Positions 7,455 to 16,097 of a stretch of DNA of 36,859 nucleotides are shown here, piece by piece. Below the pieces are notes generated by a model that worked only from the letters and a program-made list of their open reading frames with translations, was not told the DNA's origin and searched no databases. Both the position numbers and the translations under genes were made by a program. Each line of letters opens with the position of its first letter. The stretch's first letter is position 1. The stretch comes from an uncultured Woeseiaceae bacterium. GTDB lineage: Bacteria; Pseudomonadota; Gammaproteobacteria; Steroidobacterales; Woeseiaceae. The stretch lies in contig CALZJH010000019.1 in NCBI GenBank assembly GCA_945787845.1, positions 1 through 36,859 on the forward strand, given 5' to 3'.

Positions 7455-8018
7455 TTGCGCTACTCGCCGGATCTTCTCGCCAAGAGTCCTGAGCCGGTGC
7501 TGGTCAGTCTTTCCCGCACCGGAAACCGAGACGCTTTTGCCGAGCTCGTGGCCCGCCGACAGGCCTGGGTGCGAAATCTCATGCGCCGCTGCAGCGGCGA
7601 TGCGGCACTGGCCGACGACTTGTCGCAGCAAGTGTTCATGCAGGCATGGCGAACGATTCGGCAGCTGCACGACGCGCGGCGCTTCGCGCCCTGGCTCAAG
7701 CAGATAGCGATCAATATGTGGCTGCAGCACAAGCGTCGTGCCGATCCGCTACACAGGGCGGATCAGCATAGCGACGCCGACTCGCCGCAACAGGAGCAGC
7801 CAGCGATCGCGCTGGATCTCGACCGGGCACTCGGCACACTGACTGACGACGCACGCCTGTGCATCGTGCTGAGCTACCACGAGCGCATGACGCACGCAGA
7901 AATCGAATCGTTGACCGGGATGCCTCTGGGTACGATCAAGTCGCATATCCGCAGAGGTACCCATCGACTACAGGAAGAACTGTCCGCGTACGCGGATGTT
8001 TCCGGAGAATTGACATGA
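7455..8018 (+). CDS. ECF-type RNA polymerase sigma factor
   Basis: The 187-residue protein has sigma region 2 at about 24-95 (DAFAELVARRQAWV, ADDLSQQVFMQAWRTI, RRFAPWLKQIAINMWLQHKRR) and region 4 at about 128-175 (LSYHERMTHAEIESLTGMPLGTIKSHIRRGTHRLQEEL). Regions 1 and 3 are absent, as expected for an ECF factor. The start is TTG 7455 with AGGT about 8 bases upstream; a GTG at 7497 is less likely because little of region 2 would precede it. The gene overlaps the next by 4 bases (ATGA). The target promoter cannot be read from the window. Such factors are usually held by a partner membrane protein, and both neighbours are candidates. Confidence 0.92.
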   Translation: MRYSPDLLAKSPEPVLVSLSRTGNRDAFAELVARRQAWVRNLMRRCSGDAALADDLSQQVFMQAWRTIRQLHDARRFAPWLKQIAINMWLQHKRRADPLHRADQHSDADSPQQEQPAIALDLDRALGTLTDDARLCIVLSYHERMTHAEIESLTGMPLGTIKSHIRRGTHRLQEELSAYADVSGELT

Positions 8019-8362
8019 GCACCGAACACGACCCGCAATTGATGGCGCTGTTTGCCCAGGCGGAATCAGAACTCGACGATCCGGCGTTCGGGCTAAAGCT
8101 TATGCGGTCGATAGACAGGGAACGGCGCAAGACCCTGATCGTCTGGACCGCCTTTGTCGCTGCGGCTTTCGTTTGCATCGCACTATTCGCGACGCCGGTC
8201 GTGACAGCGGCGAAAATGGCGACATCACTGCTGCCGAGCGCTCTCGTCAGCGTCGAGGCAGATTGGCTGCAACAGCTCGTTGCGCCGGTCAACAGTGTTG
8301 CAGCGGCAATTGCCATTGGATTCCTGGTGTTACGGAAGCTGTATCGCCGACTGTTCCGCTAG
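8015..8362 (+). CDS. Small two-TM membrane protein, candidate anti-sigma factor
   Basis: The 115-residue protein starts at ATG 8015, overlapping the sigma factor stop by 4 bases, so translation is probably coupled. Residues 1-39 are soluble and acidic, then come a TM segment at about 40-59 (TLIVWTAFVAAAFVCIALFA) and a second near 92-106 followed by a basic end (RKLYRRLFR). A cytoplasmic N-terminus, a membrane helix and direct coupling to an ECF gene fit an anti-sigma factor. However, it lacks the H-x3-C-x2-C ZAS motif and is too short for a RskA-like periplasmic domain. I recognise no named family. Confidence 0.7.
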   Translation: MSTEHDPQLMALFAQAESELDDPAFGLKLMRSIDRERRKTLIVWTAFVAAAFVCIALFATPVVTAAKMATSLLPSALVSVEADWLQQLVAPVNSVAAAIAIGFLVLRKLYRRLFR

Positions 8363-8383
8363 GTCGTCCGGTCGCATCGTGTA

Positions 8384-8403
8384 TACTGTATATCCATACA
8401 GTT
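8384..8403 (+). promoter_or_regulatory. LexA (SOS) box upstream of the radical SAM gene
   Basis: TACTGTATATCCATACAGTT contains CTGT (8386-8389), 8 bases, and ACAG (8398-8401), a perfect match to the gammaproteobacterial LexA core, in an AT-rich setting as in E. coli. A TATACT -10-like hexamer (8382-8387) overlaps its left edge, so bound LexA would block RNA polymerase. The start codon of the radical SAM gene is 13 bases further on. Confidence 0.85.
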
Positions 8404-8416
8404 ACCAGGAGTGCCC

Positions 8417-9481
8417 GTGACGACCCGTGCCCACAAAGGTCGCGGTGCGGTATCCGCGCCCGTCGGCCGCTTCGAACAACGACCCATGGAACTCGATGCC
8501 GACGTGGCGTTCGAGCAGTCGCAGCAAGCGCCCGCGACGGTCGTGCGAGCGATGCCGGCGAACAGCATCATCAGCACGAATAACTCGCCCGATATCCCGT
8601 TCGACCAGTCGATCAATCCTTATCAGGGCTGCGAGCACGGCTGCGTCTACTGTTATGCCCGACCCAGCCATAGCTACCTCGACCTGTCTCCGGGTCTCGA
8701 TTTCGAAACAAGGATCTTCTATAAGCCCAATGCGGCATCACTCCTGCTCGACGCGTGGGAAAAGAAGAAGTATGTGTGCAAACCGATCACGATTGGTGCC
8801 AATACGGATCCTTACCAACCGACCGAGAAGACGCACGAGATTACGCGCCGGCTACTCGAGCTATTCCTGAAGCACAGGCATCCCGTCAATATCATAACCA
8901 AGAGCAACCTGGTCGTCCGTGACCTTGACCTGCTCACCCAGCTCGCAGGTCTTAATCTTTGTTCGGTTGCCATCAGTGTGCCTACGATGAACGCGGAGCT
9001 AAAACGCGCGATGGAACCGCGCATTCCCTCCGCTGCCGCGCGCCTCAACGCTATCAAGCAGCTCACAGATAACGGCGTTCCGACCAGCGCCCTGATCGCC
9101 CCGGTGATACCAGCCATCAATGACCACGAAATCGAATCAATTCTCGCAGCTGTGGCCGGCGCCGGCGCCGGCCAGGCGCACTATATCTTTCTGCGGCTGC
9201 CGCACGAGGTGCAGGACATCTTCACCGATTGGCTCGCCACGCATTTCCCGGACCGCAGGGAGCGCGTGATGAGTCTGATCTGCCAGGCAAACGGCGGACG
9301 CAGTTACGACTCCCGCTTCGGCGTACGCCAGACTGGTCGTGGCGCATACGCTGAGATGCTGGCAAGCCGTTTCCAGGCAAGCTGCCGCAAACTCGGGCTC
9401 AATACCGAGCACTACCAACATGCACTTGATTGCCAACAGTTTTTACCGCCCGGAGCACAGCAACTCGGCCTCGATTTCTGA
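8417..9481 (+). CDS. PA0069/SplB-like radical SAM protein, predicted SOS-regulated
   Basis: The protein has 354 residues. The 4Fe-4S cluster motif C-x3-C-x2-C is C72, C76, C79 (CEHGCVYCYARPSHSYLD), the form seen in the SplB-like PA0069 family. PITIGANTDPYQPTE and HPVNIITKSNLVVRD are further family motifs of the TIM-barrel core. SplB repairs the spore photoproduct in DNA; the function of the PA0069 branch is not established, but similarity to SplB plus a LexA box suggests DNA damage repair. I chose GTG 8417 because AGGAG (8407-8411) lies 5 bases before it; the in-frame GTG at 8411 overlaps that site. Confidence 0.9.
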   Translation: MTTRAHKGRGAVSAPVGRFEQRPMELDADVAFEQSQQAPATVVRAMPANSIISTNNSPDIPFDQSINPYQGCEHGCVYCYARPSHSYLDLSPGLDFETRIFYKPNAASLLLDAWEKKKYVCKPITIGANTDPYQPTEKTHEITRRLLELFLKHRHPVNIITKSNLVVRDLDLLTQLAGLNLCSVAISVPTMNAELKRAMEPRIPSAAARLNAIKQLTDNGVPTSALIAPVIPAINDHEIESILAAVAGAGAGQAHYIFLRLPHEVQDIFTDWLATHFPDRRERVMSLICQANGGRSYDSRFGVRQTGRGAYAEMLASRFQASCRKLGLNTEHYQHALDCQQFLPPGAQQLGLDF

Positions 9482-9627
9482 GCGTCGGGAAGTGGCTACC
9501 GTCACGCTTCGGCACCCGGTATAGTGGGTCCTGACACGGTGCAAGACACAGAACTATTCAATCCGCAGCGTGTCTGACAAGACTCAGTCGGCGCCGCAGG
9601 ACGCTGCCAGGAGACCCAAACCGGCGA

Positions 9628-11112
9628 ATGAGAAACTTCAGAGCCTTAAGCCTAGCCGTATCGCTATTTTTCGTGTCTGTTGCTGCCAACAGCCAGGAAG
9701 ACCCCGCTTCGGACGAGGAAATCAGTCCCCTTGACCAGACCGTACCGGTTGCTGACGAGGCCGTCACGGGCGAGTCTGTCGCGCAACAGGATGTCGTTGC
9801 CCAGGAATCGGTGAAGGCGGCGGTAACCGAAGAAGATGCGTTGCGAGAATTCACACGCTTCCGACAGCTACTGGCCGATCGCAACTTTGACGAAGCCGAC
9901 GTGTCAGCAAAGCGCGTTGTCGAGATGTCCATCAAGGTGTTCGGGCCGCAATCACACGAGACCGCAAAGGCGCTCAACAACCTCGCCATCGTGCAGCACA
10001 ACAACAAACAGTATTCCGCGGCCATCCAGAATTTCACGTCGGCGATCGAAATCCTCGAGGCTGTCTACGACAGGCTGAATGGTGAACTCGTCAATCCACT
10101 AAAGGGGCTCGGTTCGGCGCAGCTCAGTAGCGGGCGGCCTGATCAGGCGGTCAAGTCCTACAGCCGCGCAAGGCATATTACGCACGTTAACGAGGGACCC
10201 CACAACATCGAGCAGGTCGAGATCCTGGAAGCGCTTGCGGAGGCGAACGTCCGCCTCGGCGAGGTCGAGACGGCTCGCGACACACTGGACCGCATCCACG
10301 CGATCAACGTACGTCACTTTGCGAATGACTCTCTCGGCCTGCTGCCCTCGCTGATGCGCCGCGCCGACTGGCAGCATCGAGCTGGGTACTTCAATGACGA
10401 ACGCATAACCTACCGACGGGCGATTCGCATCATTGAAACAGCCGCCAGCAAGAACGACCCGCGCCTCGTAACGCCGCTCATTCAGCTCGGCCGGTCCTAC
10501 TATTACTATGAGCCGGTCACGGATGGATCATCGTCGCGGGTGGGGCTCGCGGCGTCGGGGGAACCGTATTTCCGGCGTGCCGTGCGCATCGCGGAAGGTG
10601 CCGAGAGCTTTCCGTGGCTTGAGCGCGCCAAAGCCCAGCTTGCGCTTGCCGATTATTACATCGGTACCGAGACGCACAATCGGGCGCGTAGAATTTATGC
10701 CCAGGTCTGGGAAGACCTCTCACTCGATGACGATCGGCTGGAGATGCGCAAGGAACTGCTGCAGACACCCGCGCCACTGCGCCAAGGGGTGCTTCCGCAA
10801 TATGCCGGCGGCGACAGCACAGGCGGACCGGATAGCCAATTTTTGACGGGCGTTATCCAGGTTGACTACACCGTATCGAGCAGAGGGCGAGTCAGGAACA
10901 TACGAACCGAAGCGACGCCCGTCGAGTTCACCGACATGCAGCGCATGGCCCATCGGGAAATCCGGGCGCGCGTGTTTCGGCCGATTCTCGAGGAAGGTGA
11001 ACCCGTCGATTCCGGCAACCAGGTATTCAGGCACGAGTTCTATTACACGAAAGGCCAGCTCGACGATCTGAAACGCAAGAAAGCACAAGCCGAAAAGGAA
11101 AACGCAAGGTGA
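9628..11112 (+). CDS. Periplasmic TPR protein with TonB-like C-terminal domain
   Basis: The 494-residue protein has a signal peptide ([22 protein letters not shown]), an acidic linker, then a tetratricopeptide region at about 70-370. Repeats include [30 protein letters not shown] and [27 protein letters not shown]. Residues about 410-475 ([43 protein letters not shown]) match the TonB C-terminal beta-alpha-beta fold. With no N-terminal transmembrane anchor or proline-rich linker it is unlikely to be a working energy transducer; it is more likely a periplasmic scaffold. AGGAG at 9609-9613 lies rather far from the ATG. The gene overlaps msrA by 4 bases (GTGA). Confidence 0.8.
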   Translation: MRNFRALSLAVSLFFVSVAANSQEDPASDEEISPLDQTVPVADEAVTGESVAQQDVVAQESVKAAVTEEDALREFTRFRQLLADRNFDEADVSAKRVVEMSIKVFGPQSHETAKALNNLAIVQHNNKQYSAAIQNFTSAIEILEAVYDRLNGELVNPLKGLGSAQLSSGRPDQAVKSYSRARHITHVNEGPHNIEQVEILEALAEANVRLGEVETARDTLDRIHAINVRHFANDSLGLLPSLMRRADWQHRAGYFNDERITYRRAIRIIETAASKNDPRLVTPLIQLGRSYYYYEPVTDGSSSRVGLAASGEPYFRRAVRIAEGAESFPWLERAKAQLALADYYIGTETHNRARRIYAQVWEDLSLDDDRLEMRKELLQTPAPLRQGVLPQYAGGDSTGGPDSQFLTGVIQVDYTVSSRGRVRNIRTEATPVEFTDMQRMAHREIRARVFRPILEEGEPVDSGNQVFRHEFYYTKGQLDDLKRKKAQAEKENAR

Positions 11113-11744
11113 CGACGAGCACTACCGCCCTCCCGGGCCGCGATACCGCGATGCCGGTGCCCGAGCAGCATTTCGTGAACGGCAACCCGTTACAGGCGCC
11201 CTTCCCTGAGAACCTGGAACAGGCGGTGCTGGGCCTTGGATGTTTTTGGGGTGCGGAACGTCGTTTCTGGGAAACGGCTGGCGTCTACACAACAGCCGCA
11301 GGTTATGCCGGTGGCCAGACACCGAACCCGACCTACCATGAAGTATGCACCGGGCACACCGGCCACGCCGAAGTAGTGCTCGTTGTCTTTGACCCGGCCG
11401 TCGTCAGCTTCGAGGCTGTGCTAAAAGTGTTTTGGGAGAGCCACGATCCGACCCAGGGAATGCGTCAGGGCAACGATATCGGCACCCAGTATCGATCCGC
11501 CATTTACACCATGAATGACGACCAGCAGGCCGTGGCCAACCGGTCCAGGGATGCCTACCAGGGCGAGCTAAGTCGTGCCGGGCTCGGTGACATCACTACT
11601 GAGGTCCTGCCGCTCGACACCTTCTACTACGCCGAGGATTACCACCAGCAGTATCTTGCCAAGAATCCAGGTGGTTATTGCGGCATTGGCGGTACCGGTG
11701 TGGCCTGCCCGGTCGGCCTCGACCTCGGTCAGAAGTCTGCGTAG
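11109..11744 (+). CDS. msrA: Peptide-methionine (S)-S-oxide reductase MsrA
   Basis: The 211-residue protein, the size of E. coli MsrA (212), reduces the S-epimer of methionine sulfoxide in proteins and free methionine. The catalytic Cys45 sits in GCFWGAE; C191 and C200 near the C-terminus ([14 protein letters not shown]) correspond to the resolving and recycling cysteines regenerated by thioredoxin. [32 protein letters not shown] and [11 protein letters not shown] are intact. The start is a GTG overlapping the TPR gene stop by 4 bases, with AAGGA upstream. There is no signal peptide, so it acts in the cytoplasm. Confidence 0.97.
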   Translation: MTTSTTALPGRDTAMPVPEQHFVNGNPLQAPFPENLEQAVLGLGCFWGAERRFWETAGVYTTAAGYAGGQTPNPTYHEVCTGHTGHAEVVLVVFDPAVVSFEAVLKVFWESHDPTQGMRQGNDIGTQYRSAIYTMNDDQQAVANRSRDAYQGELSRAGLGDITTEVLPLDTFYYAEDYHQQYLAKNPGGYCGIGGTGVACPVGLDLGQKSA

Positions 11745-11775
11745 GATACTCCTGAATCCAAACAGGACGCATTCC

Positions 11776-12381
11776 GTGGCGGCCAGAAAAAAGAAACCAC
11801 CCAAGCCTCGCCGGCCCAGTCGTAAGCAGGCTGAGGACGCTGTACGCACGCTATTGTTGTGGGCAGGCGAAGACACACGTCGTGAAGGCCTTGTCGATAC
11901 GCCGAGGCGCGTAGCCACCGCCTACGAGGACTGGTTCAGCGGTTACTCAGTCAATCCCTATGAGTTCCTTGAGCGCACCTTTGAGGAAGTTGAGGGCTAT
12001 GACGAGATGATCATTCTGCGAGACATCACGTTTGAGTCTCATTGCGAGCACCACATGGCGCCGATCATCGGCAAGGCGCACGTCGGCTACCTGCCGAGGA
12101 ACAAGGTTGTCGGCATCAGCAAACTTGCGCGCGTGGTCGAGGCGTTTGCGCGGCGCTTCCAGGTGCAGGAAAAAATGACCGCGCAGATCGCCAACTGCAT
12201 CCAGGACGTCCTGCAGCCTAAAGGCGTTGCCGTCGTGGTCGATGCCAAGCACCAGTGCATGACCACGCGTGGGGTTCACAAGTCCGGCGTATCCATGGTC
12301 ACAAGCCAAATGATCGGCGGCTTCCGCAGCGACGCGAGGACCCGCGCAGAGTTCCTGCGCATGATTGACGCGCAACGCTAG
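11776..12381 (+). CDS. folE: GTP cyclohydrolase I FolE
   Basis: The 201-residue enzyme makes 7,8-dihydroneopterin triphosphate from GTP, the first step of folate and pterin synthesis. Zinc ligands and catalytic residues are present: C90, H92 and H93 in ESHCEHH, and C161 in [45 protein letters not shown] and the C-terminal MIGGFR stretch are typical of the bimodular-free type. The N-terminal [15 protein letters not shown] tail is unusually basic. The start is GTG 11776 with CAGGA 8 bases upstream; earlier in-frame codons run through msrA and are not a real extension. It lies 31 bases after msrA, probably in the same transcript. Confidence 0.96.
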   Translation: MAARKKKPPKPRRPSRKQAEDAVRTLLLWAGEDTRREGLVDTPRRVATAYEDWFSGYSVNPYEFLERTFEEVEGYDEMIILRDITFESHCEHHMAPIIGKAHVGYLPRNKVVGISKLARVVEAFARRFQVQEKMTAQIANCIQDVLQPKGVAVVVDAKHQCMTTRGVHKSGVSMVTSQMIGGFRSDARTRAEFLRMIDAQR

Positions 12382-12393
12382 GCGAACCCGGGC

Positions 12394-13479
12394 GTGAAGT
12401 GGGTCCTACAATCCGGCGGAGCACTCCTCGTCCTCATCCTGCTGTACCTGTCGCTGTGGCCGGTCCCGATCGAGCCTGTCACGTGGCAGGCCCCCTTGGA
12501 TCGTGGCCTGGTCGACCCGTTTGCACCCAACAAGTTATTGCAACGGGCAAGCGGAATCGACCTTGGCGATTATGAGGGCCCCGAAGACGCAGCGCTCGGA
12601 CACGACAATCACGTCTATGTGACCACGCTCGATGGAGACGTCCTGCGCGTCGGTGGACCGAGGGTCGAGCGCTTCGCGTCTCTTGGCGGCCGGCCCCTGG
12701 GCATCGAAACGGCGAGTGACGGCGCTCTCATTGTGGCGAATTCGAATTTGGGTCTGCAGCGTATTGAAACTGACGGCAGCATGCGGACGCTGCTTGGCAG
12801 CATCGATGGCGAACGACCCGTTTACCCGAATAACCTCGCGATCGCGACCGGCGGGACGATCTATTTTACCGAGGCCAGCAGCAAGTTCGGCGCTGAGAAG
12901 TATCGCGGCACTTATAACGCTTCAGTGCTCGACATCATGGAGCACGGCGGCCATGGCAGCGTCATCGAATTCAATCCGGCGACGGGTGTCGCGGTCACAC
13001 TGCTGGACGGCCTGAATTATGCGAACGGTATCGCCATCAGCGCCGACAACAGCTACCTGGTGGTTGCCGAAACCGGCGGCTACCGGGTGTGGAAATACTG
13101 GCTGACCCCGGAACGTCGCGGCGAAACGGAATTATTAATCGACAACCTGCCGGGGTTTCCGGACAACATCAAGACCGGCCTGCAAGGGCGATTCTGGATG
13201 GGCATCGCCGCACCGCGCAACCGCCTGCTGGACAGGCTCTCGGACAAGCCCTGGCTGCGCAAGGTCGTGCAGCGCCTTCCGGCGGCAGTCCGGCCGCAGG
13301 CGGTTCCCGCCTCGCACGTAATCGCGTTCAACGGCGACGGCGAAATACTCATGAACATGCACGACCCCCGCGCTCGCTTTCCGATGCTGACGGGCGTACT
13401 CGAAACGCGGCAATCGCTATTCCTGACCACGCTCGTCGGCCATCAGCTCCCGGTCATCAAAAAGAGCGAATTGCTCTAG
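12394..13479 (+). CDS. Membrane-anchored strictosidine synthase/SMP-30-like propeller protein
   Basis: The 361-residue protein starts with a signal anchor (LLVLILLYLSLWPVP, about 11-25), so the propeller faces the periplasm. Family motifs are strong: YEGPEDAALGHDNHVYVTTLDGDVLR, YPNNLAIATGGTIYFTEASSKF, GGHGSVIEFNPATG, GLNYANGIAISADNSYLVVAETGGYRVWKYWL and PGFPDNI. This is the pattern of the strictosidine synthase-like/APMAP group of six-bladed propellers. The plant Pictet-Spengler activity is not expected for this group; lactonase or arylesterase activity is known for some relatives, but no reaction can be assigned. The start is a GTG 12 bases after folE. It ends 3 bases from the convergent metallopeptidase stop. 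Confidence 0.82.
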   Translation: MKWVLQSGGALLVLILLYLSLWPVPIEPVTWQAPLDRGLVDPFAPNKLLQRASGIDLGDYEGPEDAALGHDNHVYVTTLDGDVLRVGGPRVERFASLGGRPLGIETASDGALIVANSNLGLQRIETDGSMRTLLGSIDGERPVYPNNLAIATGGTIYFTEASSKFGAEKYRGTYNASVLDIMEHGGHGSVIEFNPATGVAVTLLDGLNYANGIAISADNSYLVVAETGGYRVWKYWLTPERRGETELLIDNLPGFPDNIKTGLQGRFWMGIAAPRNRLLDRLSDKPWLRKVVQRLPAAVRPQAVPASHVIAFNGDGEILMNMHDPRARFPMLTGVLETRQSLFLTTLVGHQLPVIKKSELL

Positions 13480-13482
13480 GGC

Positions 13483-15141
13483 TTACTCCAGCCCCAGCTC
13501 CGCAACACCCTGCTGGAACACGATATCCACCGGAATCGACGCGTTCGTCAGCCGGTCGAGGTCAGACTGCAGCTGCGGCGTGATGATGCCCTTGCTGTCA
13601 GTCAGTTCTTTTGCGCCTTCGTAGTCGCCATCACCCTGCAGCGTCAGTAACAGGCGCGAAAGGTTCTCCATGGCGGTCCCCATTTTCTCGAAATCGACGC
13701 GATAACGGCCGGTCTCCGGATCGCGCACGAAAGCGCCTTCGTCGAGGAAGAAGTTGAAACGCACCATGTTGGCCTTGCCGTGCGCGCTCGCGGCTCCGAA
13801 ACGAATCGAACGGAATATGCTCGTCATAAACGTCACGTAATAGTCGCGCAGGTCCGCGTCACCCAGCTCGCCGGCCTTGTGCAGCTCGGTGATCATGTAA
13901 AGACCGAGGACGTCCGCCTTGTTCTCCTCCATGCTGGAAGCGAGATCGAGCATTGCAGTCTGCACCGTTCCTTTGCCGTTTATCGTGTTCTTGATCCCGA
14001 GCCCGTGCGCGACCTCGTGGAACATAGTGTTCGCGAAGAACGCGTCGAACGTTATGTGTTGACGCTGCGTCTCGTCGATCAGCACATCGGCAATCGGCTC
14101 GAGGATCTCGAGGTATTTCGCCTCCATCGCATTTTTCAGCTGCAGCCGTCGCGAGCCTTTTTCGAGCTGCACTTGCTCGTCGTTCGGCAGGTTGATGGCA
14201 ATGGTCTTGCTGCCGGCATTGCTGTGACCCGCGTAGTACACGACGTCGTAGGCGTTCAAATCCGCATCCGTGCCGGGAGACTCCCACTTGTACTCATCAG
14301 GCACCGGCAAGCCGTCCTGCAAAGCCGGCAGGAACTCGGCAAACCGACTCAAGCGGTCGCTCCACTCCATATCCTTGATCAGGACGTACGCTTCATAGGC
14401 GGTGCGATAACCGTAGAGGCGATCCAGGTACGTTTCGATGGGCCCGATCACGATGTCGACTTCATTGTCCTTGACGTCCATCCAGTAGCCGTCACTCAGC
14501 TGGAAGTCGTCGCTGATCAGCGCGGCCGCACGCAGCTTGAGGTAATTCGCAAAGTCGGGGCTCTCGGCCAGTTTCGCCGCTTCCCGCAGCACCGTGGCGG
14601 CCGCCTTGAGTTCCTCGGCGTACTCAACGTGGTAAGGCACCAGCACGAGCTCACCTGCCTGATTGCGGCGTATGAATGAGTACAACCCCACCTTGCCTGG
14701 CAGGTAGGCCGACTCGAATTCGTCCTTGCTCATGTCTGCCGGGTAGAACTGTGCTCCCAGGGGTTTCGGCCCAAAGCCCTCCATGAAAGGTTTGTCGTCG
14801 TCGAGCGCGTCCCAGGGGCCGTAGTTCAGCTCCGCGAAACGCCGCGTCCTGTCATCGGCGATCGAGTCCAGCCATTCCTCGTAGTTGTCGCCGAAGGACT
14901 GACGCCAGAACAGGTCATCCATAATCTGGGCCGCATCAATGAGCAACGCGACCATTTGCTTCTGCTCGTCGCTCAGGTGGCCAAGGTCCGCTGTCAACGT
15001 AAAGTCCGCGTAGATTTCAGGCCGCACTTCGGCCGTGTCGAGCGTGTCGACCGCCACCACCGGCGGTGCCTCCTCACCACACGAAGCGACGAAGAACGAC
15101 AAAACGATAATGCCCAATGGGCGAATGAAACGAGGAGTCAT
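13483..15141 (-). CDS. Lipoprotein metallopeptidase, M49 (dipeptidyl peptidase III)-like
   Basis: The 552-residue protein has a lipoprotein signal with FVASC (lipid Cys21). The metal site is HEVAHG (H375, E376, H379), followed about 26 residues on by MEENKADVLG (E405/E406), the place where DPP III has EECRAD. DPP III normally has a hexapeptide HExxGH, but here only two residues separate E376 and H379, as in a few bacterial homologues with the shorter HExxH form. Other M49-like stretches are YYAGHSNAGSKTIAINLPND and the FxANTMFHEVAHGLGIKNTINGKG region. It probably trims peptides at the outer membrane or periplasm. ATG 15141 and GTG 15144 both lie behind AGGGGA; I use the ATG. Confidence 0.82.
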   Translation of the reverse strand: MTPRFIRPLGIIVLSFFVASCGEEAPPVVAVDTLDTAEVRPEIYADFTLTADLGHLSDEQKQMVALLIDAAQIMDDLFWRQSFGDNYEEWLDSIADDRTRRFAELNYGPWDALDDDKPFMEGFGPKPLGAQFYPADMSKDEFESAYLPGKVGLYSFIRRNQAGELVLVPYHVEYAEELKAAATVLREAAKLAESPDFANYLKLRAAALISDDFQLSDGYWMDVKDNEVDIVIGPIETYLDRLYGYRTAYEAYVLIKDMEWSDRLSRFAEFLPALQDGLPVPDEYKWESPGTDADLNAYDVVYYAGHSNAGSKTIAINLPNDEQVQLEKGSRRLQLKNAMEAKYLEILEPIADVLIDETQRQHITFDAFFANTMFHEVAHGLGIKNTINGKGTVQTAMLDLASSMEENKADVLGLYMITELHKAGELGDADLRDYYVTFMTSIFRSIRFGAASAHGKANMVRFNFFLDEGAFVRDPETGRYRVDFEKMGTAMENLSRLLLTLQGDGDYEGAKELTDSKGIITPQLQSDLDRLTNASIPVDIVFQQGVAELGLE

Positions 15142-15172
15142 CACGGGTTTCCCCTGGAACGGATTCGATGCA

Positions 15173-15191
15173 GAGATTGTCTCACAATCTC
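15173..15191. promoter_or_regulatory. Perfect 8+3+8 palindrome upstream of the metallopeptidase gene
   Basis: GAGATTGT (15173-15180) and ACAATCTC (15184-15191) are exact inverted arms around CTC. The site lies in the 60-bp gap between murI and the metallopeptidase start, about 32 bases upstream of the latter. No U run follows on the minus strand, so an operator is more likely than a terminator. The regulator is unknown. Confidence 0.5.
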
Positions 15192-15201
15192 ACTACTTAG
15201 C

Positions 15202-16023
15202 TTAGAGATCTACGAGTTCCACATCGCTGTAGCTCAGGCTCCTGCCGAGGAATTGACCGCCGACGCGCGCGAAACGCGTGGCGCCATCGGTGGCCAACAA
15301 TCGCAGTGACCCGGGCGAGCCGCTGTCGCGACTCGTACCCTGCGCTGCCAGCGCTGCGCGCACCACGTCAGCCGTCGTACTGGCTGAATCGACCAGTATC
15401 ACGTGGTCGTCCGCCACGGCCTGGATCGTGTCCTTGAGCAGGGGAAAATGCGTGCAGCCCAGGATGATAGTGTCCGGGTCGTGGCCATTCGCTTCTTCCA
15501 GGTAACGGCGCACGATCGCGCGGGCAATGTTCCCACCGCTCCAGCCCTCCTCCGCGAGCGCGACGAGCATTTCACAGGCCTGCTCGCGCACTTCAGCGTC
15601 CGGATCGCGTTCGGCAATCGCCTTGCTGTACGCGCCGAGCCTGACCGTTGCCTCGGTGGCCAGAACGAGATGCCGGCCGCCGGCATGGGCTGCGACGGCC
15701 GCTGTCGCGCCGGGCTCGACCACGCCGACAACGGGTATCGGGGCCATCGTCTCGCGCAAGGCATCCAGCGCAACGGCGGAGGCGGTATTGCAGGCGACGA
15801 CGAGCAGCTTGATACCCTGCTCCTGCAGTTTCGCTGCCGCTTGCGTAGCGTAGCGCTCGATCGATGCCGGACTTTTGGTGCCGTACGGCAGCCGGGCCGT
15901 ATCGCCGAGGTAGACCAGGTTCTCATTGGGGAGCGCGTCCCGAATTGCCTTGAGGACAGTCAGTCCGCCGACGCCCGAATCGAAAACGCCGATCGGCTGG
16001 TTGTTGTATGGGTCGCCGGTCAT
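15202..16023 (-). CDS. murI: Glutamate racemase MurI
   Basis: The 273-residue enzyme makes D-glutamate for peptidoglycan. Both catalytic cysteines are present: C78 in VACNTASA and C190 in LGCTHFPLL. IGVFDSGVGGLTVLKAI holds the conserved Asp/Ser, and YLGDTARLPYGTKS and VGVVEPG are typical. I chose ATG 16023; an in-frame TTG at 16050 would add nine residues, and neither has a clear ribosome binding site. It diverges from the START-GyrI gene over a 74-bp gap. Confidence 0.96.
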   Translation of the reverse strand: MTGDPYNNQPIGVFDSGVGGLTVLKAIRDALPNENLVYLGDTARLPYGTKSPASIERYATQAAAKLQEQGIKLLVVACNTASAVALDALRETMAPIPVVGVVEPGATAAVAAHAGGRHLVLATEATVRLGAYSKAIAERDPDAEVREQACEMLVALAEEGWSGGNIARAIVRRYLEEANGHDPDTIILGCTHFPLLKDTIQAVADDHVILVDSASTTADVVRAALAAQGTSRDSGSPGSLRLLATDGATRFARVGGQFLGRSLSYSDVELVDL

Positions 16024-16097
16024 ACACGCATTGTGCCGAAGGAACGCCAACTGTGGAATAATCCAGCGCGAATCATTCTTAGAATCAGGACATCGAC

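Noticed and set aside
9155..9176. GC-rich palindrome of repeated GGCGCC in the radical SAM gene
   Set aside because: It codes for a run of Ala-Gly in frame and looks like codon use, not a regulatory site.
13780..14679. A 299-codon frame opposite the metallopeptidase
   Set aside because: Shadow of the peptidase gene, which has lipobox and zinc motifs.
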